Both the position numbers and the translations under genes were made by a program. From Bacillota bacterium (GTDB lineage Bacteria > Bacillota > UBA5301 > JAMCQP01): 33,723 bases of DNA. This document shows, in pieces, positions 1 through 7,529 of the stretch. The DNA is taken from assembly GCA_023381695.1 (NCBI GenBank), contig JAMCQP010000070.1:1-33723 (forward strand). The letters run 5' to 3'. A model generated the notes under the pieces. The model was not told where the DNA came from and searched no databases. It saw only the letters and a list, made by a program, of their open reading frames with translations. Every line of letters starts with the position of its first letter. The first letter of the stretch is position 1.

Positions 1-621
1 GAAGGCCAACTTCGGGCTCTTCAGCGGTGCATTGAACTGGCGCATCTTTTTGATACCAGGCTGGTGCGTAGTTTTTCCTTCTGGCGTTTGACGGAGACTG
101 CCGGACTGTCAGGGTTGGACGGTCAAGAACTTGAAAAAATAGCCGCATATTATGAAACGCCTTTGACGATGGCTGCCAGGAACAGGGTCATTCTCGCTTT
201 GGAAAACGAGCATGCCTGCCGGGTGGCAAGCGGCGCGGAAACGGAGCGCTTTTTTCGCCTGGTGCGCGCGAGATTTCCTGATGTTTCCAGCTCCCTCGGG
301 CTGATTTGGGATCCCGGAAATGCTTTCTTTGTGGGGGAAAAGCCGTATCCGGACGGGTATCGTTTTGTCAGAAACCTGCCGATCGTTCACGTGCACGTCA
401 AAGATGCGCGGGTGAATCCGCGGACAGGGAAACCAGAATGGGCGGCCATCGGGCAGGGAGAGATCGATTTTCCGGGCTTTTTGTCGGAATTGAACGCCTC
501 GGGTTATTCCGGCGTCGTTTCACTGGAGACACATTTCCGCCGGGAAGGGGGAACACCCGAAGAAGCCACCCGGGAATCCTTCGGCGGCTTGATGGCTGCG
601 CTGAAAAGTGCGCGCATTTGA
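1..621 (+). CDS. Sugar phosphate isomerase/epimerase, 5'-truncated
   Basis: Frame 1 is open from the first base, so the gene starts outside the window; 206 residues of the C-terminal part are visible. The family is the AP-endonuclease-2-like TIM barrel, which interconverts keto sugars or inositol derivatives with a metal ion. Supporting stretches are ALENEH (a barrel-strand Glu plus His), GLIWDPGNAF (the metal-binding Asp region), VHVHVKDAR (the His-x-x-Asp-type strand), a GQGEIDFPGF segment and the terminal SLETHF with the last metal-ligand Glu. The stop lies 15 bases before the start of the dehydrogenase gene, and the AAGGAGAG ribosome site of that gene overlaps this stop, so the two are cotranscribed. 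An internal GTG at 64 is not a credible start because homologous barrel sequence continues upstream of it. The family is clear; the substrate is not. Confidence 0.85.
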   Translation, partial: EGQLRALQRCIELAHLFDTRLVRSFSFWRLTETAGLSGLDGQELEKIAAYYETPLTMAARNRVILALENEHACRVASGAETERFFRLVRARFPDVSSSLGLIWDPGNAFFVGEKPYPDGYRFVRNLPIVHVHVKDARVNPRTGKPEWAAIGQGEIDFPGFLSELNASGYSGVVSLETHFRREGGTPEEATRESFGGLMAALKSARI

Positions 622-635
622 AAGGAGAGCTATTT

Positions 636-1682
636 GTGGGAGAGGAGTTTCGTTTGGCCATCGTTGGCTGCGGGGTGATCGCGAAAACACACGCGGAAGC
701 CATCGCAAAGATGAAGGGGGCCAGGCTCGTGGCGGTGGCCGATATATCCAGGGAGAAATCGGAAAGTTTTGCCGCGACGCAGGGGGCCACGGCGTATGCC
801 GACTATCTTGAAATGCTGGAACGCCCGGATCTTGATGGGGTAGTTGTCTGCACCCCCAGCGGGCTTCACGGCGAGGTCGCCAATGCCGCCATGCAGGCTG
901 GAAAGCATGTGATTACCGAAAAACCGATGGACATCTCTTTGAGCCGGTGTGATGAGATGATCCGGATCAGCGAGCGGACCGGGAAGAAGTTGGCGGTGAT
1001 TTCGCAACACCGGTTTGACCTTGCCAGTCTCTTTCTGCATCAAGCCATTGAACAGGGACGATTAGGCCGGCTGGTTCTTGGCGACGCGCACGTGAAGTGG
1101 TATCGAAAGCAGGAGTACTACGATAGCGCCGGGTGGCGCGGCACGTGGAGATTGGACGGCGGAGGGGCCCTGATTAATCAATCGATTCACACCATCGATC
1201 TTCTCCAGTGGATGATGGGACCGGTGGAATCCATTCAGGCCTGTACCGCGACCCTGACGCACCGCATAGAAGTTGAGGATGCGGCGGTGGCGGCATTGAG
1301 ATTCAAGAATGGCGCGCTTGGAGTGATCGAGGGAACAACTTCCGCGTATCCGGGCGGAAAAGCGCGCCTGGAAGTTTATGGCGAGCGTGGCCAGGTGAGC
1401 ATTTCGGGTGATCGACTGGTAAACTGGCAGTTGGCCGATAGCAGTGAACAGGAGGTGCAAGCCTTGATCTCCGATCCGGAACGCGGCAGCGGTGGGACGC
1501 AGGATCCGGCCGCGGTATGGGGAAATGCCCACCGGGCGCAACTTGAAGATTTTGTGGATGCGATACGCACCGGGAGACGCCCGCTGGTGGATGGTCATGA
1601 AGGGCGAAAGGGGCTGGAAATAGTGCTTGCGGTTTATGAAGCCGCCCGGACCGGGAAAGAAGTCAGGTTGCCGTCAAGGTGA
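636..1682 (+). CDS. Gfo/Idh/MocA family NAD(P)-dependent oxidoreductase
   Basis: A cytoplasmic dehydrogenase of 348 residues, the usual family size. The N-terminal Rossmann fold shows the nucleotide-binding loop VGCGVIAKTH at about residues 10-19 and the family signature EKP at 95-97. The C-terminal alpha/beta domain has GGGALINQSIHTIDLL, with the probable catalytic His185 and Asp188 in the H-x-x-D pattern. Such enzymes oxidise or reduce a hydroxyl of a sugar, sugar acid or inositol. GTG at 636 is chosen because AAGGAGAG lies 6 bases before it; the frame stays open upstream but that part is an overlap with the isomerase gene. The isomerase neighbour and the lyase downstream fit a catabolic route for an oxidised sugar. 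Cofactor and substrate cannot be read from the sequence. Confidence 0.9.
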   Translation: MGEEFRLAIVGCGVIAKTHAEAIAKMKGARLVAVADISREKSESFAATQGATAYADYLEMLERPDLDGVVVCTPSGLHGEVANAAMQAGKHVITEKPMDISLSRCDEMIRISERTGKKLAVISQHRFDLASLFLHQAIEQGRLGRLVLGDAHVKWYRKQEYYDSAGWRGTWRLDGGGALINQSIHTIDLLQWMMGPVESIQACTATLTHRIEVEDAAVAALRFKNGALGVIEGTTSAYPGGKARLEVYGERGQVSISGDRLVNWQLADSSEQEVQALISDPERGSGGTQDPAAVWGNAHRAQLEDFVDAIRTGRRPLVDGHEGRKGLEIVLAVYEAARTGKEVRLPSR

Positions 1683-1707
1683 GAGCCGTCCGGCTCCTGG
1701 TGGCGGG

Positions 1708-3852
1708 ATGAAAATGGGATTGAGGCAGGTGAAGATAGAGGTGGGGCGATGGGAAGATTTCCGGCGCCGAACGCATCCCAGGTTCTTTTTCCACCCGGAG
1801 ACGGCGCGCGAGCGTACCTTGTATATTGCCAAAAGATACCCGGATGAGGTGGAAAGATCATTGGCGATTGCCGATGCGGCCCTCAGGCGCCAGTTTACCT
1901 TTGAACATCTTACACACCGGTTTGAAGGCGAAATTGATTGGAGAGCGGCGCCGTCCGGGGATCGCGAGTGGACTTATCTTCTCAATCGTCACAGTTGGTG
2001 GACCGATCTGGGGCGAGCGTATTTGCTCACCGGCGAGGAGGCCTACGCCCGGGAGTTTGCCGCGGAATTGCGCGGTTGGATGAGCCACCCGTGCGATGAC
2101 GATTTGACCTGCCGCAAGTTGGAAATCGGAATACGGGCGCGGAATTGGCTGTGGGCGCTCTATCATTTCCTGGCCTGGCCCGGGTTTGATCCCCGGACAG
2201 GGCTGGAGATGCTCGAATCTCTTCGCGAACATGGACGCCGGCTGGTTCAGGTGTATGGGGAGAAAGAACCGGTGAGCAATTGGGGCATGGTGGAAACCAG
2301 GGGCCTGGCCTATTTGGCGATGATGTTTCCGGAGTTCCCCGAGGCAATGGACTGGCGGGACACAGTTTTTCGCCGATTCGAGGAACAAGTGGCGAAACAG
2401 GTTCTCGCGGACGGGTGGCATGTCGAACTGGCCTCGTCATACCACCATGCGGTGATCTCCTGCTTGATGGAGCCGGTATTGCTGGCGCGGATCAACGAAG
2501 TGCCTGTTCCAAAAGCCATGGAGACGGCTTTGATACGCATGCTCGAATGCGAGATGTACACGGCGCAGCCAGATCGCCGGTTGCCGCGGCTTGGCGATGC
2601 GGATGCTTTAGACGCGCGACCTGTTTTGATGCGCGGTGCTCTGGCTTTCGACCGTCCGGAATTCAAGGCGGTGGCCGAGGGATCTACGGGGGTCCGGACT
2701 CTGACGCCTATCGCGTGGCTTTTTGGTCCCGGCGGCGTGCAGCGCTATCAAGGGATGAAGGCGGTATGGCCCGCGGAAACCTCGAAAGCTTTTCCCGATG
2801 CCGGATACTATGTGATGCGCAGCGATTGGTCGCGGGAAGCGGGCTATCTGGTATTTGATTGTGGACCGGTAATAACCGGGCTTGGCCGGAGCCACAGTCA
2901 TTCCGATGCCTTGAGCATAGTGCTGTCTGCTTATGGCAGACCGCTGCTGGTTGATCCCGGACGGTATACGTATTTTGAAGACGGTGAAATGTCCTGGCGT
3001 AAAGAGTTCAAGTCCACCAGAAGTCACAATACGGTGGTTGTGGATGGGTTGGAACAATCGGAATACCTTGGGGGTTCCAACTGGGGGAAGATCGCCCGGG
3101 CCGGATGCGTCCTCTGGCATGGCGATCGGGTTCTTGACGCGGTCATGGGCTGGCATGACGGCTATTCTCGCCTGGAGGCGCCGGTGGGTCACATGCGCGC
3201 GATTTTTTACATGAAAGAGCCACGGCGCCTGCAGTACTGGTTGATTATCGATTCGCTGGTTGGTTCCGGGGAACACCTTTTGGAGCAGTACTGGCATTTT
3301 GCGCCGGGGTTGGAGGTTAAGCCGCCGGAGAAGATACCGGCTGAAGAATATAGATGCGAATTCATTGCCGATGAGATTGTCATGGCGACTTTATGCGACA
3401 TCAGTGATATTGGCGGGGATCGCGCCTCCGGCCAGCGTGTACAGGCGGAGTTGTTCATGGGGTGGGATTCGCCGGATTATGGTTTGAAGATACCGGCTTC
3501 CGTCGCCAGGATTGCCATGCAGACTCAGCTTCCCGCCGATATTGTGACTTCTGGTGGACTTGTGCGCGGCGGCCAGATGCCTCTGGTACGCCTGGGCAAG
3601 GGTAACGGGCCGCCTGCCGCGGCGTTGGCCGGAACAGGCGAGGATGGCGGAAATCGCTATCATGTCCTGGTCAGCAAGGCAAGATCCAGCACGGGAAACT
3701 ATGAGGTTCGGGCCACCCGTGATGATCTACACGGGATGGAAAGGCAAGATGGAGGAAAACGCTACTGGGTGGAGATAGACGGGCTTTGTGACCGTTTTAT
3801 CATGCCGGATCCAGAAGAGATCTGGGCGTGGCGACAAGCCGGTTCAGTATAG
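1708..3852 (+). CDS. Heparinase II/III family polysaccharide lyase
   Basis: A protein of 714 residues. The N-terminal half is an alpha/alpha toroid and the C-terminal half the anti-parallel beta-sandwich of the heparinase II/III-like family. The expected Asn-Tyr-His arrangement is visible: Asn191 in EPVSNWGMVETRG, Tyr245 in SSYHHAV, and His396/His398 in GRSHSHSDALS, followed by LLVDPGRYTY and STRSHNTVVVDG. Lyases of this family cleave uronic-acid-containing glycans by beta-elimination. No N-terminal hydrophobic signal peptide is visible (it begins MKMGLRQVKIEVGRWEDF), so the enzyme should act inside the cell on imported oligosaccharides. The start is uncertain: ATG 1708 has only a weak GGCGGG beside it, and ATG 1714 is possible. 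The gene lies 25 bases after the dehydrogenase. The PL family and the glycan cannot be decided here. Confidence 0.85.
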   Translation: MKMGLRQVKIEVGRWEDFRRRTHPRFFFHPETARERTLYIAKRYPDEVERSLAIADAALRRQFTFEHLTHRFEGEIDWRAAPSGDREWTYLLNRHSWWTDLGRAYLLTGEEAYAREFAAELRGWMSHPCDDDLTCRKLEIGIRARNWLWALYHFLAWPGFDPRTGLEMLESLREHGRRLVQVYGEKEPVSNWGMVETRGLAYLAMMFPEFPEAMDWRDTVFRRFEEQVAKQVLADGWHVELASSYHHAVISCLMEPVLLARINEVPVPKAMETALIRMLECEMYTAQPDRRLPRLGDADALDARPVLMRGALAFDRPEFKAVAEGSTGVRTLTPIAWLFGPGGVQRYQGMKAVWPAETSKAFPDAGYYVMRSDWSREAGYLVFDCGPVITGLGRSHSHSDALSIVLSAYGRPLLVDPGRYTYFEDGEMSWRKEFKSTRSHNTVVVDGLEQSEYLGGSNWGKIARAGCVLWHGDRVLDAVMGWHDGYSRLEAPVGHMRAIFYMKEPRRLQYWLIIDSLVGSGEHLLEQYWHFAPGLEVKPPEKIPAEEYRCEFIADEIVMATLCDISDIGGDRASGQRVQAELFMGWDSPDYGLKIPASVARIAMQTQLPADIVTSGGLVRGGQMPLVRLGKGNGPPAAALAGTGEDGGNRYHVLVSKARSSTGNYEVRATRDDLHGMERQDGGKRYWVEIDGLCDRFIMPDPEEIWAWRQAGSV

Positions 3853-3909
3853 CTACGCCTTTTGTCCAAGTCAGATCAGGTTACAACGGAATCGCAGTTA
3901 TTAGTGATC

Positions 3910-3935
3910 CGGGATGCCGATAGTCAGGCATCCCG
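3910..3935 (+). promoter_or_regulatory. Intercistronic hairpin before the fusion gene
   Basis: A perfect 9-bp stem, CGGGATGCC (3910-3918) with GGCATCCCG (3927-3935), closes an 8-base loop. It ends 5 bases before the GGGAGGAGAG ribosome site of the next gene and is not followed by a T tract, so it is not a canonical terminator. It may stabilise or process the mRNA between the lyase and the fusion gene. The role is inferred. Confidence 0.6.
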
Positions 3936-3954
3936 ACCGGGGGAGGAGAGACGG

Positions 3955-5862
3955 ATGAAGTTAGCATTCAGTTCACTGGCTTGCATGGAGTGGCCGCTGG
4001 AAAAGGTAGCCGCGGAGGCCAAAAAATACGGATATGACGGGGTGGAACTGCGCGGAAAAGAGTACCGCCACCTGGATCCCGCGATGGACTCGGATCAACG
4101 CCGGAAGGTTCGCGATCTATTTGCGGCCTCGGGCCTGGAAATCCCGTGCGTAACGGCCTATACGCGTCTAACCATGGCTGATCCGGAGGAAAGAAAAAAG
4201 AGCGTGGCGACTCTGAAGGACCAGATACAACTCGCGGCCGACCTGGGGGCAAGGTTTGTGCGCACTTTTGGCGGGCCAATCCCCGCCGGGGTGGAGATCC
4301 CGGATTGTCTTGACTACGTCGCCGCCAGTCTGCGTGAAGTCGGGGAATGGGCGGCGGACCATGGTGTGGAAGTGCTTCTTGAGACACACGACGATTTTAG
4401 CCTCAGCGAGCGGGTCGCCGAAGTGATGAAGAAAGTCGACCATCCCAACGTCGGCGTTCTTTGGGATGTATTGCATCCCGTGCGATTTGGTGAAACGCCG
4501 GAAGAAACGTTTGCCCGGATCGGAAAGCATGTGCGGTTTGTTCATGTGAAGGATGCGCGGCGGGCGGGGATCGGTGAATACTGGCCCCTGACGCTGCTGG
4601 GACGTGGTGAAGCGCCGCTGGAACGGATCGTCGAAGTGCTGAGGCAAAATGGATATGATGATTATCTGTGTTTCGAATGGGAGAAGCCCTGGCATCCCGA
4701 AATCGAGGAAACGGAAGTGGCCTTGCCGCATGCAGCCGGCGTGATGAAGCAGTTAACGCGCCGTGGGACAGCGGATCCCGTTCTTCCCGATACCGGCGGA
4801 GCTGCCTATCGGGTGAGATCGTACGCGTTCCAGATGGAGCAATTTATCCCGCGCGGGTTGTTTGATTTAATAACCGATATCCGCGTTTCCAGGCCGGAGA
4901 TCATCCGCGAGGAGGCGGCGGCCAGACGTCAGCGGGAGCGATTGACGCTCGACGGAAAGCTGGCCATTTTGGCCTGCGACCACCCGGCGCGTTTTGTCAC
5001 GCGGGTAGGGGACGACCCGCTGGCGATGGGCGATCGTTGGTCTTACCTGGGGCGGATTCTGCGGGTCATGACCTGCCCGGAGATTGACGGGGTGATGGCG
5101 ACGCCCGATATTATCGATGATTTGTTCATTGTCAACTATCTTTATAAACAGGTAAACGGAAAGGGATTCCTGGATGACAAAGTCCTCCTGGGATGCATGA
5201 ACCGCGGCGGGCTGGCCGGGACAGAGTTCGAGCTTGATGACCGGATGACGGCGTATACGGCGGAACGCATGCGGGAGATGAAGCTGGATGGGGCAAAGAT
5301 CATGTTCCGCCTGGATCCGCGGGAAAGGGACTCGGGACGAACCATCGCCTACTGTGCCGGGGCTATTACGCAGTGTAACCGTTTGGATTTGCCCGTTTTT
5401 CTTGAACCCCTGCCGGTCAGCAGAACGGAAAAAGGGTTTACGGTGCAAATGACGGCGGCCGATCTGGTAAAGGTGGCGGGGGTGGCTTCGGCCCTCGGTG
5501 ATTCGTCATCCGGGCTGTGGCTGAAGGTCCCGTATGTTCCCGGGTTTGAAGCAGTGGCGCGCAGCACTACTCTGCCCATCTTGATGCTGGGCGGAGAGGC
5601 TTCGGGCGACCCGACCACCATACTGGCTGATTTTGAGAGCGGGATGAAGGCCGGAAAAAATGTTCGCGGCGCGTTGGTGGGCCGAAATGTCTTGTATCCT
5701 GGCGTTGACGATCCGTTCGCCGTGGCGGCGGCCGTGGCAAAGGTGGTTCACGCTTCGTATTCACCTGCCGATGCAGTCGCTTACCTGATGTCGGTGAGGG
5801 ATAGTGACCCGTTTGGCGTCGGCGCGGGAGTGGCATTGACCGCCGTCAGTAAAGAACAGTGA
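3955..5862 (+). CDS. Fusion: sugar phosphate isomerase/epimerase + Cgl0159-type (beta/alpha)8 aldolase-like domain
   Basis: A 635-residue two-domain protein. Residues 1 to about 285 are an AP-endonuclease-2-like isomerase/epimerase barrel: GYDGVELRG, LLETHDDFS, GVLWDVLHP, VRFVHVKDAR and CFEWEKPW carry the metal-ligand Glu, Asp, His and Glu. Residues of about 300 to 620 resemble the Cgl0159 family, a barrel related to class I aldolases and named from a Corynebacterium glutamicum gene that I recall from an inositol-utilisation region: LAILACDHPARF, LAMGDRW, GVMATPDIIDDL, GCMNRGGLAGTEFELDDR, LWLKVPYVPGFE and PILMLGGEASGDP. Lys524 in LWLKVP is a candidate Schiff-base lysine (inference). The two barrels are normally separate genes. 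ATG 3955 is chosen because GGGAGGAGAG stands just before it and the isomerase homology begins there. The isomerase half is not closely similar to the truncated isomerase at the window start. Confidence 0.82.
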   Translation: MKLAFSSLACMEWPLEKVAAEAKKYGYDGVELRGKEYRHLDPAMDSDQRRKVRDLFAASGLEIPCVTAYTRLTMADPEERKKSVATLKDQIQLAADLGARFVRTFGGPIPAGVEIPDCLDYVAASLREVGEWAADHGVEVLLETHDDFSLSERVAEVMKKVDHPNVGVLWDVLHPVRFGETPEETFARIGKHVRFVHVKDARRAGIGEYWPLTLLGRGEAPLERIVEVLRQNGYDDYLCFEWEKPWHPEIEETEVALPHAAGVMKQLTRRGTADPVLPDTGGAAYRVRSYAFQMEQFIPRGLFDLITDIRVSRPEIIREEAAARRQRERLTLDGKLAILACDHPARFVTRVGDDPLAMGDRWSYLGRILRVMTCPEIDGVMATPDIIDDLFIVNYLYKQVNGKGFLDDKVLLGCMNRGGLAGTEFELDDRMTAYTAERMREMKLDGAKIMFRLDPRERDSGRTIAYCAGAITQCNRLDLPVFLEPLPVSRTEKGFTVQMTAADLVKVAGVASALGDSSSGLWLKVPYVPGFEAVARSTTLPILMLGGEASGDPTTILADFESGMKAGKNVRGALVGRNVLYPGVDDPFAVAAAVAKVVHASYSPADAVAYLMSVRDSDPFGVGAGVALTAVSKEQ

Positions 5863-5870
5863 TCTGGATC

Positions 5871-5896
5871 GCCGGCCTGCCCCCAGGCAGGCCGGT
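5871..5896 (+). promoter_or_regulatory. GC-rich intercistronic hairpin before the kinase gene
   Basis: A perfect 10-bp stem, CCGGCCTGCC (5872-5881) with GGCAGGCCGG (5886-5895), has a 4-base loop and a further outer G-T pair. It starts 9 bases after the stop of the fusion gene and is followed by TTGGCGGG, not a T tract. It could be a processing or stability element, or a copy of a dispersed repeat. Confidence 0.6.
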
Positions 5897-5936
5897 TGGC
5901 GGGATAGTGAATTGGCAAGAACAAGGGTGGAATAAC

Positions 5937-7394
5937 ATGTGGGAAATTGAGGCGGATCCGGGGATGACAAAATTAGCGGAAATTTGGGACGCGTTTTACA
6001 GGCGGTACTGGGATGAAGGGTTGCACAGGTTGGAACGTGTTTCCGGTGTCATCCTTGGATTTCATTCGGTGATCGATGGATTGAAAAGGGGAGAGACGGA
6101 GCGGCTGGAGAAGGTTTTTGGCGATGCCGCCCTCGGTCCCGAAGTGGCGCGCCGTTTGGACAACAATGAGATCCCGGCGGAAATCGAATCACCCGCCGAC
6201 CTGCTGGTGGCCATGATCGATTCCATGCGCAAAGGCAAAGCTTTGCAACGGATGATTCGCGATGAGCCGACCTTTAACTGGCTGATGGAAACGTTCGGTT
6301 ATGACTTGCTCCGGATGGGCGGGACTTCCGGAAACATGGCCAATTCGCTGGCGCCGCTGGGGATGCCGCTGGCAGTCCATGCCAATCCCCTGACTACGGA
6401 GCTGGCGGAACTATTTGTCGATACCCCGAATCTGAAGGTAATTTGTGAAGAAAACGGGAAGTTCGGTCTGATTCCCCCGCGCCAGGCTGCAGAAGGCAAT
6501 GGGATCCGTGCTCTGCATTGGATCTGGGAGTATCCCGCCGGATTGAAGTTTAATATTGCCGGGCGGGAATGGACAACGCCGCGGGCGAACAGGTTCATTG
6601 CCGCCTGGAATCCGGTTAATAATCAATTGCGTTTGCAACAGGATTTTCGTCACGGCGTACCGCGGCTTGCGGACAGGTTCAGTCATTTTGTGGTGTCGGG
6701 GTTCCACATTTTATCGGAAGAATATCCGGACGGATCTACTTATGCCGAATGCTTGCAGCCAGTGGCCGTATTTTTGGCCGGGGTCAGAAAGGCCAACCCG
6801 GCCTTGAAAATACATTATGAATTCGCCTCGATCGCCAGCGCCAGGATACGCCGGGGAATTATCGACACCATATTGCCCCGGGTGGACAGTCTGGGATTGA
6901 ACGAAGTCGAGTTGGGCGCGATCCTGCGTGATATGGGCAAAAATGAACTGGCAGGCAAGGTCGAGAACAGCGAATCGGTGGCGGATATCTTCCGGGCAGT
7001 ATGGCTTGTGGCGGAACTTGCCGGGTTGAAACGGGTCCAATTACATAATCTCGGCTACTATCTTTGTCTGGTGCGGCCAGAATATGCAAATCCGGAAGAG
7101 ACCCGCGCCGCCCTGATACTGGCGGCGACTCTGGCGGCGTCCCGTTCCGCCCTCGGGTACGTCGGGGAACGGCGGGAGTTGAGAAAGGGCCTGGACTGGC
7201 CGATATCCGGGCGGGGAATGGATGATCTGCAGGCACTGGCAGTGCATCTGGGACAGCCGGAGATGAGCGCTTCCGGGATAGGCACGTATGGGGGTTATCA
7301 CGTGGTATTTGTTCCAACAAGGGTTGTTTCCAACCCGGTGCTCACCGTCGGGCTCGGAGATCTGATTTCCGCGTTGGCGTTTATCGCCGGGTAG
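5937..7394 (+). CDS. ADP-dependent phosphofructokinase/glucokinase family kinase
   Basis: A 485-residue protein resembling the ADP-dependent phosphofructokinase/glucokinase family (ribokinase-like fold), which uses ADP as phosphoryl donor and is best known from archaeal glycolysis. Supporting features are RMGGTSGNMANSLAPLGMPL, which corresponds to the sugar-binding GG-x-x-G-x-MAN stretch; FHSVIDGLKRGE near the N-terminus; HYEFASI in the middle; and the C-terminal TVGLGDLIS with Asp475 as the expected catalytic base (usually GLGDT). The length matches the family (about 450-490). ATG 5937 is chosen because AAGGGTGG lies 6 bases before it. It is the last gene of the sugar cluster; the obg promoter follows within 80 bases. 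It probably phosphorylates the cluster's sugar intermediate ahead of the aldolase-like domain. Sugar specificity is unknown. Confidence 0.8.
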   Translation: MWEIEADPGMTKLAEIWDAFYRRYWDEGLHRLERVSGVILGFHSVIDGLKRGETERLEKVFGDAALGPEVARRLDNNEIPAEIESPADLLVAMIDSMRKGKALQRMIRDEPTFNWLMETFGYDLLRMGGTSGNMANSLAPLGMPLAVHANPLTTELAELFVDTPNLKVICEENGKFGLIPPRQAAEGNGIRALHWIWEYPAGLKFNIAGREWTTPRANRFIAAWNPVNNQLRLQQDFRHGVPRLADRFSHFVVSGFHILSEEYPDGSTYAECLQPVAVFLAGVRKANPALKIHYEFASIASARIRRGIIDTILPRVDSLGLNEVELGAILRDMGKNELAGKVENSESVADIFRAVWLVAELAGLKRVQLHNLGYYLCLVRPEYANPEETRAALILAATLAASRSALGYVGERRELRKGLDWPISGRGMDDLQALAVHLGQPEMSASGIGTYGGYHVVFVPTRVVSNPVLTVGLGDLISALAFIAG

Positions 7395-7471
7395 ACAAGC
7401 GATTTCCCCAACCTCATAATGTACCGCTGCTGCCGTATACTAGGAATGTCTATTGACAGCGGCCGGGGTTA

Positions 7472-7499
7472 TTGACACCACCCGTTTACAAGTTATAAT
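7472..7499 (+). promoter_or_regulatory. Sigma-A promoter of obg operon
   Basis: Consensus -35 TTGACA (7472-7477) and consensus -10 TATAAT (7494-7499) are separated by 16 bases, 30 bases before the obg start. An identical TATTGACA also occurs 19 bases upstream (7451-7458) but has no -10 at the right distance. This marks the boundary between the sugar cluster and the housekeeping cluster. Confidence 0.88.
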
Positions 7500-7529
7500 G
7501 GAAGGTACAAGGTTGGAGGAGATATTCAG

